Origin: Variovorax sp. KBW07 | Lineage (GTDB): Bacteria; Pseudomonadota; Gammaproteobacteria; Burkholderiales; Burkholderiaceae_C | Direction of reading: 5' to 3' | Assembly: GCF_003852515.1 (NCBI RefSeq) | Contig: NZ_QAJK01000017.1 | Span: forward strand, 1 to 36,360 | DNA: 36,360 nt | Part shown: positions 23,667 through 32,500 of the stretch, piece by piece | Numbering within the stretch: the stretch's first letter is position 1 | Layout: every line of letters starts with the position of its first letter | Position numbers and translations under genes: made by a program | The notes under the pieces: generated by a model | What the model saw: the letters and a program-made list of their open reading frames with translations, nothing else | The model's database searches: none | What the model was told of the DNA's origin: nothing

Positions 23667-24878
23667 ATGCAACGTCGCGAACTCTTGAAGCTCATCGCCG
23701 CCGCCCCGTTCGCGGGCGCCACCGGCCAACTCATGGCCGCGCCCGCGGCCGAAGGCGCCAAGCTGTTGGTCGTGTTCTTGCGCGGTGCGTACGACTGCAG
23801 CAACCTGCTCGTGCCCACCTCCAGCGATTTTTATTACGCCTCGCGCCCCAACATCGCCATCGCGCGGCCCGGCCAACCCAACGGTGCGTTGCCGCTCGAC
23901 AGCAACTGGGGCCTGCACCCCGCGCTGGCGCAAAGCGTGATGCCGATGTTCCAGCAGAAGCAGGCGTCCTTCATTGCTTTTGCCGGCACCGACGACCTCA
24001 CGCGCAGCCACTTCGAAACGCAGGACTCCATCGAACTCGGCCAGGCATTGGACAAGCGGCGCGACTACCGCTCGGGCTTTCTCAACCGGCTGGCCGGTGT
24101 GCTCGGCGCGGGTCCGATCACCGACGTGTCGCCCATCGCCTTCACCGACCAGTTGCCCATTTCGCTGCGCGGCGATGCCAAGGCCGCCAACATGGCGCTC
24201 GCCGGCAACGCGCGCTCGGGCATCGACGCAAGGCAGAGCCAGGTCATCGCGGCCATGTACCGCAACACCTCGCTCGCGCAGCCGGTCGCCGAAGGCTTCC
24301 AGGTGCGCGACGAAGTCATGCGCGCCGTGCAGGCCGAGATGGATGCGGCCAGCCGCAACGCCATGACCGCCAAGGGCTTCGAGCTGGTCGCGCGCCGCAT
24401 GGCCTTGTTGATGCGCGACCGCTTCGACCTGGGCTTTGTCGACATCGGCGGATGGGACACCCACGTGGGGCAGGGCGCGGGCACCGGCTACCTGGCCAAT
24501 CGCTTTGAAGAACTCGGCCGTGGTGTTGCAGGTTTCGCGCAGGAGATGGGCGACGACGCGTGGCGCCAGACCGTGGTCGTCGTCATCAGCGAGTTCGGCC
24601 GCACCTTCCGCGAGAACGGCAACCGGGGGACGGACCACGGGCATGGCACTGTCTACTGGGTGCTTGGCGGTGGGCTGTCGGCGCAGGCCGGGGGGCGCGT
24701 TGTCGGGGAGCAGCAGGTGCTAACGCAGGCGACGCTGTTTCAGAACCGGGACTATCCGGTGTTGAATGAATACCGGGCGGTGTTTGGGGGGCTGTTCAGG
24801 CGGATGTATGGGTTGTCGGCTGGGCAACTTGGCAAGGTGTTTGAGGGGGTGGCGCCGAGGGATTTGCAGTTGGTCTGA
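23667..24878 (+). CDS. DUF1501 domain-containing Tat-exported protein
   Basis: A 403-residue protein with a twin-arginine signal (QRRELLKLIAAAPFAGATG) suggesting folded export. The mature protein is DUF1501 (Pfam PF07394), distantly like alkaline phosphatase/sulfatase folds: LLVVFLRGAYDCSNLLVP at the start, FVDIGGWDTHVGQ in the middle and VVVVISEFGRTFRENGNRGTDHGHG near the C-terminus, where Asp and His residues could bind metal. It follows the DUF1800 gene with the REP-like element between. ATG 23667 has an AAGGAAG site. From about 24620 to the end, codon choice changes abruptly (many GGG, TTT, TAT and TTG codons instead of GGC, TTC, TAC and CTG), right next to the low-GC islet. Confidence 0.9.
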   Translation: MQRRELLKLIAAAPFAGATGQLMAAPAAEGAKLLVVFLRGAYDCSNLLVPTSSDFYYASRPNIAIARPGQPNGALPLDSNWGLHPALAQSVMPMFQQKQASFIAFAGTDDLTRSHFETQDSIELGQALDKRRDYRSGFLNRLAGVLGAGPITDVSPIAFTDQLPISLRGDAKAANMALAGNARSGIDARQSQVIAAMYRNTSLAQPVAEGFQVRDEVMRAVQAEMDAASRNAMTAKGFELVARRMALLMRDRFDLGFVDIGGWDTHVGQGAGTGYLANRFEELGRGVAGFAQEMGDDAWRQTVVVVISEFGRTFRENGNRGTDHGHGTVYWVLGGGLSAQAGGRVVGEQQVLTQATLFQNRDYPVLNEYRAVFGGLFRRMYGLSAGQLGKVFEGVAPRDLQLV

Positions 24879-24959
24879 GAACTGCTGGCGTTGTCGACTG
24901 CGAATGTGACGCCCTTGTACTTCAACTTAAACGGGTGAGCGGTACCGTTCAAAGGGGGC

Positions 24960-25883
24960 TCACTTGAGTCCGTAGTACTTGAGGAGAGCTTCCTTCATCA
25001 AGTCCGTCGCCACCGAAACGCTGACTTTCCATGTTCCGTCCGCCGCCTTTTTGAGATTGTCTACGAGCCATTTTCGTGCCTTTGTCCCAAACGGCTCGGT
25101 CTTGCTTTCAGGCTCTTCGCTGGCAACCAACTGCCCCAGTTGACGCGCATCCGCTTCAGCGACTCCCCCTTGTACGAGAAACTTCACGAGCCCCTCAACA
25201 TCTCGCTCACCAACCGAGACGCTAATTTGAGCACCGTCTCCCGTTGCCGAGATTGAGGTGAAATTGCCATAGATGATTTGCTGAGCGATCTGCGTTGCAA
25301 CTGCTGAGTTCTGACTTGATGCGGTTGTGGCCGGTCCCAGCGAAACGAGGCTTGCTTCCGGGACCGATTTCTCGAGCTCGATAGTTAGCTCGAGGACGCG
25401 ACTGCGAACCGAATGCCGAAGTTCGGCAAGCGCTGCTCGAGAAATCGCTCCAGTCACAGAGTTACAGGCGTAGTCTGGATAGACATTCCCTTGCAAGAGA
25501 TGAATGAGATTTGCCGCGTTGATCTCAAGTGGCCCACCTTTGATGGACGAACTGAGAAGTTCGTCGATGGCCGCGATGCTTTGCCGTACTTCGTATCGGG
25601 CCCAAGACTCTCCGCCGAACTTCTTGATAAGGTATGGAGAGATGGGCGCGTTCTGTATGCTGGATCCAAATGGTCCAAAGAATGTAGCCGTATAGCTGAC
25701 CGCAATCACCCGGTATTCTGGAAGATCGGCGCCACGTGGATAGCCTTCTGATTCATGCTTGACCCATTCTGCGAGTGGTTGACTCCCAAGGCGAGCGGCA
25801 AGCAGTCTCAGCTTGAGCAGGATGGGGCCAAGATCCGCGTTGTTCTGAAGGATGGCTGTTTGAATATCGTGTAGCAGACTCAT
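24960..25883 (-). CDS. AbiTii-domain protein (candidate abortive-infection/defence protein)
   Basis: A 307-residue protein. Residues about 2-100 match the AbiTii N-terminal domain as I know it: SLLHDIQTAILQNNADLG, then LLKLRLLAARLGSQPLAEWVKHESEGYP and LPEYRVIAVSYTATFFGPFG. A helical middle part follows, then a C-terminal segment (about 225-307) with EGLVKFLVQGGVAEADARQL and KWLVDNLKKAADGTW that recurs in such proteins. AbiTii proteins are grouped with abortive-infection factors, but their biochemical activity is, to my knowledge, not established. The DNA is visibly lower in GC than its neighbours, pointing to transfer. It is second in a two-gene minus-strand unit, 68 bases after the unrecognised gene. 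Confidence 0.75.
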   Translation of the reverse strand: MSLLHDIQTAILQNNADLGPILLKLRLLAARLGSQPLAEWVKHESEGYPRGADLPEYRVIAVSYTATFFGPFGSSIQNAPISPYLIKKFGGESWARYEVRQSIAAIDELLSSSIKGGPLEINAANLIHLLQGNVYPDYACNSVTGAISRAALAELRHSVRSRVLELTIELEKSVPEASLVSLGPATTASSQNSAVATQIAQQIIYGNFTSISATGDGAQISVSVGERDVEGLVKFLVQGGVAEADARQLGQLVASEEPESKTEPFGTKARKWLVDNLKKAADGTWKVSVSVATDLMKEALLKYYGLK

Positions 25884-25951
25884 CTAGTTCTTTCTTGTCA
25901 GGATCAACGATTAGAGATGATCTGCAGCTAGGAGTGGAGGGCTGGGAGCCG

Positions 25952-26578
25952 TCAGTTTCCGTGAAGGTCTGGACTCGGTCGCACTCTTTCCGCGATTGGA
26001 TCGACTGCCACGACGCGGCCTCTGATGGGGTCGTAGGCTAGTAGCAAGGTTTTCCCGACTACCCGCACAGCTTGAAGCTCTTGAACAACTTCGGCGGGCA
26101 GCGCTTTGTTGTGAAACGCGTCCAAAAATGCAATGAACGCGTTCACCGTTGCGTCGTACTCGGCTTCAGTTGCAGAAGCCTTGATTAGTAACTTAAAACA
26201 CAGGCCGTCGGGTGCTTCGGCAAGCAGTGAGAAGAGCAACGAATATGGACTCTTGGCCCCGGACTTTCCCGCGGTGCTGACGATAGTGAGCGCCGGTGCC
26301 CTAGGTCCAACAAGCCGCGCGTACAAAGATTTCAGCCCCTGCTTCAATAGTGCGTAGTGGTCCTTGCCGATCTCCTTTACAAAGCCATCGATGTAGGCTT
26401 TGCCGATGAACAGAATTACGGCAGTAGGCAGTAACCACTCTAGGCCGGCATACGGCCCTCCTTCGTTACGCTGCTCAAACTCAATCTCTGTTCCATCTGA
26501 AGCTAGAAGTCTGCGCAACTGCTCGAAGTCAGACTCATGCAAGGGGTGCGCATAGCTGATCGCTAGGTGGGGCCGCAA
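25952..26578 (-). CDS. Unrecognised 208-residue protein paired with the AbiTii gene
   Basis: I do not recognise this family. The protein begins MRPHLAISYAHPLHESDFEQ, has one hydrophobic stretch at about residues 48-63 (WLLPTAVILFIGKAYI) followed by DGFVKEIGKDHYALLKQGL, and ends with a strand-rich part (VGKTLLLAYDPIRGRVVAVDP). It may attach to the membrane through the single hydrophobic segment or simply bury it. A strong AAAGGAG site lies a few bases before the ATG. Base composition is low in GC like the AbiTii gene it precedes, so both probably arrived together. A role as partner, sensor or effector in a defence unit is inference from position only. Confidence 0.7.
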   Translation of the reverse strand: MRPHLAISYAHPLHESDFEQLRRLLASDGTEIEFEQRNEGGPYAGLEWLLPTAVILFIGKAYIDGFVKEIGKDHYALLKQGLKSLYARLVGPRAPALTIVSTAGKSGAKSPYSLLFSLLAEAPDGLCFKLLIKASATEAEYDATVNAFIAFLDAFHNKALPAEVVQELQAVRVVGKTLLLAYDPIRGRVVAVDPIAERVRPSPDLHGN

Positions 26579-26852
26579 AGATGTCTCCTTTTATGAGGTC
26601 AACTTGCTATTGAGCGTTGTGAAATGGGGCTATCCCTGCAGCGTATTTTGATTGGATCGCAAGTGGCTGATCGTAGTCCGCCTGACGGACCCGGCAAATG
26701 TCCGAAGCTTAATGCAGTCATTCAGTGACGCGAAAGACCGTTTGTGGCGGACCCATCATCGGATGGACGGCCGTCGTGATCCGGGCTTGTCCGCAGGGGC
26801 AACTCATAGACTCAGTGGATGGCCGTGCTGCAACCACAGTGAGTTCACAACC
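26579..26852. other. Gene-free stretch of mixed composition
   Basis: I see no supported gene here. It separates the low-GC AbiTii unit from the promoter of the C4-like RNA locus. A short plus-strand frame beginning with TTG at 26652 has no ribosome site and no recognisable sequence. Confidence 0.4.
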
Positions 26853-26882
26853 TTGACGTCGGCCGTCGACACCGCTTACATT
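26853..26882 (+). promoter_or_regulatory. Sigma-70-like promoter of the C4-like RNA locus
   Basis: TTGACG (26853-26858) and TACATT (26877-26882) are spaced by 18 bp, a good match to sigma-70 elements. Transcription would start near 26889 and run through the hairpins of the C4-like locus. Confidence 0.6.
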
Positions 26883-26940
26883 GCCTTCGCCCCGCGATAA
26901 GCGAGGCCGGGTTTGGAAGCCCGCTGACATCCTGCGACGA

Positions 26941-26975
26941 AAGCCGCAGTCACCGCACATGGTCTGCGGCTTTTT
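26941..26975 (+). terminator. Rho-independent-type hairpin inside the C4-like leader
   Basis: AAGCCGCAG (26941-26949) pairs with CTGCGGCTT (26964-26972) across a 14-base loop and is followed by a T-run. It looks like an intrinsic terminator lying between the promoter at 26853 and the C4-like core, so it could end or attenuate transcription before the core and the downstream ORF. Confidence 0.7.
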
Positions 26976-26992
26976 CGTTTGCGCCTATTTTT

Positions 26993-27073
26993 TAGGCGGC
27001 TTGAACGGGAGGGCTCGCGCCCTGCCGGTTTCCGCAAGGATGTCCCGGTCTTCCAACCCGTTCGAGCTGCCGC
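26993..27073 (+). ncRNA. C4-like antisense RNA
   Basis: The strand folds into a compact multi-branch shape: outer stem GGCGGC (26995-27000) with GCTGCC (27066-27071), then GAACGGG (27003-27009) with CCCGTTC (27057-27063), enclosing a hairpin AGGGC-TCGC-GCCCT (27010-27023) and a CCGG/CCGG stem around a longer loop. Sequence and pairing match the C4 antisense RNA family of phages P1/P7 as I recall it (Rfam C4), widely scattered in bacterial chromosomes. C4 RNAs silence an antirepressor transcript by pairing. Here no phage gene is near; a small ORF with a GGGAGG site starts 56 bases later, as at many chromosomal copies. Confidence 0.75.
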
Positions 27074-27128
27074 CCTTGTTTGGAAGCGAGGGCGTCGGTT
27101 GTGGCAAATCGACATCCTTGGGAGGCCC

Positions 27129-27476
27129 ATGGCCCATGCTTCTTCAAACGCAAACACGGACGCTCGTTGTGCGCGCGTGTCCTATCGCCCCACCGCTCAA
27201 TTCAAACCCTTCGAATGGGTCCAAGGCGACTCACTCGACCCTTCCCAGCAAAGCCAAGCCGCATTCCTCAACGATGCACGCGATGTAGTGCAAGGCGCGC
27301 AAACGCTGATCCAGTTGCTCGACTGGGACGAAGACCGGCGCGATGCCGCTTCGTCCGATGCAGACCCCGCGCCGCTTTTCGACGCATCCCAACGCGGCTC
27401 GCTGCAACGGCTTCTCTCTGCAACGCTGGGTCTCCTTCACGCGCGGATCGAAGCACAGTGCGAGGCGCTGACATGA
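27129..27476 (+). CDS. Small protein downstream of C4-like RNA
   Basis: A 115-residue protein starting MAHASSNANTDARCARVS, with a C-terminal half that looks helical (AAFLNDARDVVQGAQTLIQLL, split by an acidic stretch, and SLQRLLSATLGLLHARIEAQ). I recognise no firm family. Small helical proteins such as DUF3077 and DUF6124 occupy the same place after C4-like RNAs in Pseudomonas, so this may be a functional analogue. GGGAGG ends three bases before the ATG, which is close; an alternative ATG at 27136 in another frame gives a less protein-like product. The function is unknown. Confidence 0.6.
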   Translation: MAHASSNANTDARCARVSYRPTAQFKPFEWVQGDSLDPSQQSQAAFLNDARDVVQGAQTLIQLLDWDEDRRDAASSDADPAPLFDASQRGSLQRLLSATLGLLHARIEAQCEALT

Positions 27477-27494
27477 AGGCGTAGCAGTTTCCTT

Positions 27495-27911
27495 TCACAT
27501 CGTCGGCATCCTGTCGAACTTCTGCAGCGCCGGATCAAGAAAGTCCCACGCGTGCCCCCGCACGGCGTACGTGACCACTTGCGGCTTGTACCGCCCCGGA
27601 TCGTCAAGGCTTCCCGCATGCACGACGAACACATCGGGGTTTGCCGGAAACGTCAGGAACACTGGTGAGCCGCAGGTGGGGCAGAACGCCCGGGTCTTGA
27701 CCTTGCCGCTGTCGGCGACCATGTCCCACAGCGTGACGTGGCCGCTGTGCTTCACGCCGCCGCGCGCAAAGGCGAGGTACGAGCCGTGGCCGGTGCCGCT
27801 CTTTTTCTGGCAGTCGCGGCACTGGCAGTCGTTCTGGAAGATCGGCTCGCCTGAAATCTCGTAGCGCACTGCGCCGCATGCGCAACCGCCGGTGTAGGCC
27901 TTGTGGTTCAT
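27495..27911 (-). CDS. GFA family (CENP-V/GFA domain) zinc-binding protein
   Basis: A 138-residue protein of the GFA family. Zinc-binding cysteines are in place: Cys10 and Cys12 (GGCACGAVRYE), Cys29, Cys31 and Cys34 (NDCQCRDCQKKSG), and Cys77 and Cys80 (RAFCPTCGSPVF). The family is named for glutathione-dependent formaldehyde-activating enzyme, but most members have no proven reaction, so formaldehyde metabolism should not be assumed. No signal peptide; cytoplasmic. It is convergent with the small ORF after the C4-like RNA and stands alone. Confidence 0.9.
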   Translation of the reverse strand: MNHKAYTGGCACGAVRYEISGEPIFQNDCQCRDCQKKSGTGHGSYLAFARGGVKHSGHVTLWDMVADSGKVKTRAFCPTCGSPVFLTFPANPDVFVVHAGSLDDPGRYKPQVVTYAVRGHAWDFLDPALQKFDRMPTM

Positions 27912-28092
27912 TGCTGTTGTCCTTTCAAGAAAGTCATCGTCTGGTTCCGATGCGACCCGGCGTCATGCCGGGGTGCCTCGGAGGCCGTGGGGTGATGAGT
28001 GATGAGCAATCTATTCGGACAGGGCGCGTGGCAGGGAGTAACAAGTTCGTCGTGAATGGCGTGCGCCGACGAGCGCGGGGTACTGTGAAGAG

Positions 28093-29205
28093 CTAACGCG
28101 CCGCTCGCACGACCCGAGCCACCAGCGCCATGATGGCCTGCGTCTGCACTCCCACCTGCTCAGGCGGCGGCGACTCCGCGGCTGTGACCACCGCAAGACG
28201 CAAGGCCGGAGCCCACAGCGCGAACTGGCCGCCATAGCCCCAACCCCAGATGATCGGTTGCCCGTCGATACGGCCGGTGAACCAGAGGTAGCCGTAGCCG
28301 ATGTCCGAGACCGGTGCGACGCGCCAGCTTGCCGGACTTTGCGAGCGGGTGCTGTCCGCGACCCATTCGCGCGGCACCACGGGCCGGCCCTGCCACGCGC
28401 CCGCATCGGCCATGGTCCAGACGATCTTCATCAGGTCGCGCGGCCGCAGCGCCAGGCCGACATGGCTCGATGTTCGGCCGCTGCGGTCACGTCGCCATGA
28501 ATAGCGTTCGATGCCAAGGGGCGCGAAGAGGTCGCGCTCGGCGAGCCGGGCGAGGTCTTGTCCTTCTGCCCGCGCGAGCATCGGTGAGACCAGGGCGATG
28601 GCCGGATCGTTGTAGCTCCAGGCCGTGGGGTCTGTCGCCGCAGGAAGCTTGAGCGCCATGCGGATCAGGTCGGGCGTGCTTTCGAGTTCGTCGTACTGTG
28701 CGAGCCAGTCGTACTGCAGGCCTGTGTGTCCGGAGAGGATCTGCGCGAGCGTGACCTTTGCCGCCCGCGAGTTCGGCACCCTGGCCACGTCCTCAGGCAG
28801 CAGGGCCGCGACAGTTGCGCCGGACCCATTGATCGTTCCGCGCGCGAGTGCCTGGCCTGCAAGCAGGGAGGTCACGCTCTTGGTGACGGAGTTGAGCGGT
28901 TGCAGGTCGTCCGCCGTGGCACCGCCGTAGTAGCGCTCACCAAGCAGCAGTCCGTTTCGCACGACCAGCAGGGCGCGCAACGCGGGCACCTTGGCGCCGT
29001 CGTCGAGCACCTGCGCCAGCGCGGCCGGGTCTAGGCCCTGTGCCTGCGGGTCCGCCGGAATCCATTCCGAATGCACGGCGTCCGGCACGCGGACGACGGT
29101 TGCGGCGGGCGGCGTTTGTCGCAGCCGGGCGCACCCGGCGAGCAACGCAGTGGTGGCCAGCGCAATGAGGCTGGCGCCCCAGAGCAGGCTTCGTCTTGTC
29201 GGCAT
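28093..29205 (-). CDS. Serine beta-lactamase-like hydrolase (class C family), lipoprotein
   Basis: A 370-residue exported protein. The signal peptide (MPTRRSLLWGASLIALATTA) ends in the lipobox LLAGC with Cys25. The catalytic SxxK is Ser106-Val-Thr-Lys109 (LNSVTKSVTSLL), and the YxN-like element is SYND at about 197-200. IWGWGYGGQFALW near the C-terminus replaces the KTG-type strand motif with a GYGGQ form common in esterase-like members. Such proteins (EstB, 6-aminohexanoate hydrolase and similar) are often esterases or peptidases and seldom confer drug resistance. The gene is divergent from the autotransporter. No partner gene is adjacent. Confidence 0.88.
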   Translation of the reverse strand: MPTRRSLLWGASLIALATTALLAGCARLRQTPPAATVVRVPDAVHSEWIPADPQAQGLDPAALAQVLDDGAKVPALRALLVVRNGLLLGERYYGGATADDLQPLNSVTKSVTSLLAGQALARGTINGSGATVAALLPEDVARVPNSRAAKVTLAQILSGHTGLQYDWLAQYDELESTPDLIRMALKLPAATDPTAWSYNDPAIALVSPMLARAEGQDLARLAERDLFAPLGIERYSWRRDRSGRTSSHVGLALRPRDLMKIVWTMADAGAWQGRPVVPREWVADSTRSQSPASWRVAPVSDIGYGYLWFTGRIDGQPIIWGWGYGGQFALWAPALRLAVVTAAESPPPEQVGVQTQAIMALVARVVRAAR

Positions 29206-29567
29206 GTCGTTCTTCTCCCTGTGTTTGTTGTTGTCTGCATTCTGGTCGGAGCTGAACGACTATCGCGTGGCGCTGGTCATCCCGGTGACCGGATACCTGC
29301 TTCATGCGATGGCGATGAAGCAGAAGCCCGATAAAAATCATCGTTCCAAAACAAGTCTCTCTTGCGCAAGGGAGACCCGCGAGCGCCCCGTGCACTGACT
29401 CGCACGCCGGGCATTGCCGCCGCGCGCCGCAACGGTGCACGCATCTCGCCCTTATCCCTATTTCGGGTGATAGCGCGGAAACAAATAGTTAACAAAAATC
29501 AACATTCTTTAACGAGTCGCACGTTTCTTGGGCGGCTTTTTCTTCCCCGCGCAAGGAACTCACAAAT
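29206..29567. other. Divergent intergenic region before the autotransporter
   Basis: This gap separates the lipoprotein gene from the autotransporter. A/T-rich sequence at about 29478-29513 stands out and probably holds the autotransporter promoter, though no pair of hexamers is convincing. An AAGGAA ribosome site precedes the ATG at 29568. A possible 64-codon frame starting at 29204 is discussed among the rejected items. Confidence 0.4.
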
Positions 29568-32500
29568 ATGAACAAAGCACATCGCAGTCTCTGGAACGCT
29601 TCGCTGGGCGCCTGGGTTGCCGTCTCCGAAAACAGCCGCGCGCGCGGAAAGAAGAGCCACCGCACCGCGGCGCTGACGCTGGGCGCGGCGTCGCTTGTGA
29701 TTGCCAGCATGTCGGCATTCGCGGGTGGCGATGGCGGGCAGGCCGGCTATCCCGGGTTCGGGGTCCAGCCGACCACCGGCAGCAGCCTGACAGGCGAGGG
29801 CGGCTCGGGCGGTAGCGGTATTCCCGGCCTGGGTGGCGCGGGCGGCGCGCCAGGCGCGAACGGGGCCGATGGCGCGGCGGTGCTGGGTGTCATCCCGGGC
29901 GGGGGTGGCGGTGGCGGCTCCGTGTTCCTGGGGCCGGTGCCGCTCACGTCGGCGGTTTCAGCCGGCAATGGCGGCAACGGTGCAAACACGATCGAACCTG
30001 CATGGGGTTCGGGTGCGGGCGGAGGCGGTGGCAGCACCATCGCCCACGGTGACGTCCGGATCGACGCCGGGGGCGCGGTGGCTGGTGGCAATGGAGGCCG
30101 GGGCGGCGACCTTTCGGGATCGGTGTTTCCGCCGGCCGGTGCCGGCTACGGCGGCGGCGGTGGCGCGGGCTTGCTGGTCGTCGCCCCGGAGGGCACGACG
30201 ACCACCATCACCAATGCGGGTTCGATCACGGGCGGCAACGGCGGCCGTTCCGGCAACGTGGGCAATGGTTTTCCGCTGCCCCTCATCGGCGCCCGGGGCG
30301 GTGCCGGCGAGGGGGCCGATGCGGCTGCGGTGGCGGCCTCTTCGGTGTCGCTGGGCGGTGACGGCATCGTCGGCAGCAATCTCACAGTCATCAACAGCGG
30401 CACGATTTCGGGCGGGCTTTCCGGCGACGGGAACACGCGGGCCAATGCGATCCGATTTACGGGCGGTACCAACCGGCTCGAACTGCGCGCCGGCTCGCAG
30501 CTCATTGGCAATGTGCTTGCCAACGGCAGCTCCGACACGCTGGCATTCGGCGGCACGGAGTCGGGCAGCTTCGAGTTGGGCAGCCTGGCGGATGGCAGGT
30601 TCCAGGGCTTCGAGGCCTATGAAAAGACAGGCAGTTCCACTTGGACGCTGACCGGCGACATATTCGGCACGCCCATTACCGGCGTGGTGCGCGAAGGCAC
30701 GCTGCGCCTGGGCGATGGCGACGGCGCGCGCGGGGTGATCGTCGGGGCGGACGGCCAGACCACCCCGGCCATTCCCACGCCGGACGGTTTCCTCGGCCAG
30801 AACGGCGGGGCGGGCACGACAGGGCTGGCCGTCGCGGGCGGAAAGCTGGTGGTCGAGGCCGACAGCCAGGTCCGCGGCGGCACTGGAGGCAGCGCAAGCA
30901 GCACGCAGTTGCGAGGCCTGATACCCACGCCGAGCGTGACAGGCGGCACGGGCGGTGCCGGCGCCACGGGGGTGAACGTCACCGGGGGCGCACTGGTCGT
31001 CGAAAGCGGCGGCAACATCACCGGTGGCCGGGGTGGGAGCGGCGGCGCCGTCAACGTCAGCCCCTTCATCGACCCCTTCGAAGGAGGCCAGGGAGCACCG
31101 GTGCTTGCCGTGGCACCCGCGACCGCGGACGCGGCCCCGTCGACGAGCGTCACCATGACGGTGGGTGCTGGCGGCGCGGGGGGCTCGGCCGTCACGTCGG
31201 CGTCGGGCGAAACCATCGTCAACGGCGGCGTCATTGCCGGCGGTCGCGGCGGGCGCGGAGGCGACAGCCAGCCTGAGATCAACATTGGCGTGGCGAACAT
31301 CTGGACTTCGAGCACGGCCATGCTGATTCCGACGTTCGGCGACCCCGGGGCGCGCAGCCTGACCGGCACGGGTGGCGCCGGCGGCAACGGTGGACACGGC
31401 GTGTTGCTGACGGGCACTGGCGGATTGCAGAACAACAACATCGTCCGCGGTGGCCACGGCGGCGACAGCGGGGCGCTGGTGGGCGTCAGCCTGAGCCTTG
31501 GCGCGGCCGACAGCACGATCACCAACGCAGCAGGCGGCAGCGGCGGCGCGGGCGTTGCCTATGCAGGCGCAGGCTCGCTGGTCAACCAGGGCACGCTGAG
31601 CGGCGGGAACGCCGGTGCTTCGAGCCTGGGCGCCGCTTTTGCGGGGATCGTTGCCGTGCCCACGGCCGCGCCCATGAACGGCGCGATCGGAATTTCCGTG
31701 ACGGCCACGGCCACGGTCGTCGGCGCTGTCGGCGCCAGCGGCGGCGCGGGTGCGTATTTCGGCGGGGCCGCCGCGGCAGAGAATCGCGGCTTCATCGAGG
31801 GCGGGTCGGGTGCGGGCGTCACGCCGCCGCCGGACTTCGCGGCCATGACGGTCCCTTCTTCTCCCATACAAAGCTTCGCGCTTGCCATGAGCCCCGATGG
31901 CGCGACCAGTGCCAGTGCCACCGGCAACGTGGGCGGCGCCGGTGGCAGCGGCCTGGTGCTGGCGGCGGGCGGCACGGCCGTCAACCGCGACGGCGCCGAA
32001 ATGCGCGGCGGCATGGGCGGCAACGGGTCCGGCGCACAGGCCGCGGCGGCCTCGATGAACATGGCGCAGGCCAGCGCGGTGGCCATCGGTGGCAACGGGG
32101 GCAATGGCGGCAATGGCGCATGGCTCAACGGCGCGAGCCTGTTCCTCAACGAAGGCAGCGTGTCCGGCGGCCAGGCCGGTGACGGCGGCAGCGGCAAGGC
32201 CAACAGCCAGTCGACCACGGCCGTGGCGGCGGCCACGCTGCTCGCCACGGGTGGCAACGGCGGCACGGGTGGCGCCGGCATCGCGGGCAACGACTCGACG
32301 GTGGTGAACCGCGGCGTGGTCCGGGGCGGCAACGGCGGCATGGGCGCCACCGCGGTGACCCAGCACGAAAACATCGGCGACAGCCCCAGCACGATTACCT
32401 ATGGCGTGGGCACTCCCGGCACGATGGGTGCCGGCGGCGCGGGCATCACGGGCGCCAACCTGCACGTGACCAACGCCGGCATCATTGCCGGCGGCTACTC

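Noticed and set aside
21867-24644. A 925-codon minus-strand frame across the DUF1800 and DUF1501 genes
   Set aside because: It is antisense to two well-recognised genes and runs straight through the REP-like element. No signal or domain is seen.
25413-25751. A 112-codon frame opposite the AbiTii gene
   Set aside because: It is antisense to a gene with family resemblance and has no ribosome site or domain.
26652-26900. An 82-codon plus-strand frame before the C4-like locus
   Set aside because: It starts with TTG, lacks a ribosome site, shows no family resemblance, and overlaps the C4 promoter.
29204-29398. A possible 64-residue protein with a hydrophobic segment (VALVIPVTGYLLHAM)
   Set aside because: It starts inside the first codons of the divergent lipoprotein gene, has no ribosome site, and ends in a low-quality tail. 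It could be real but is not supported.
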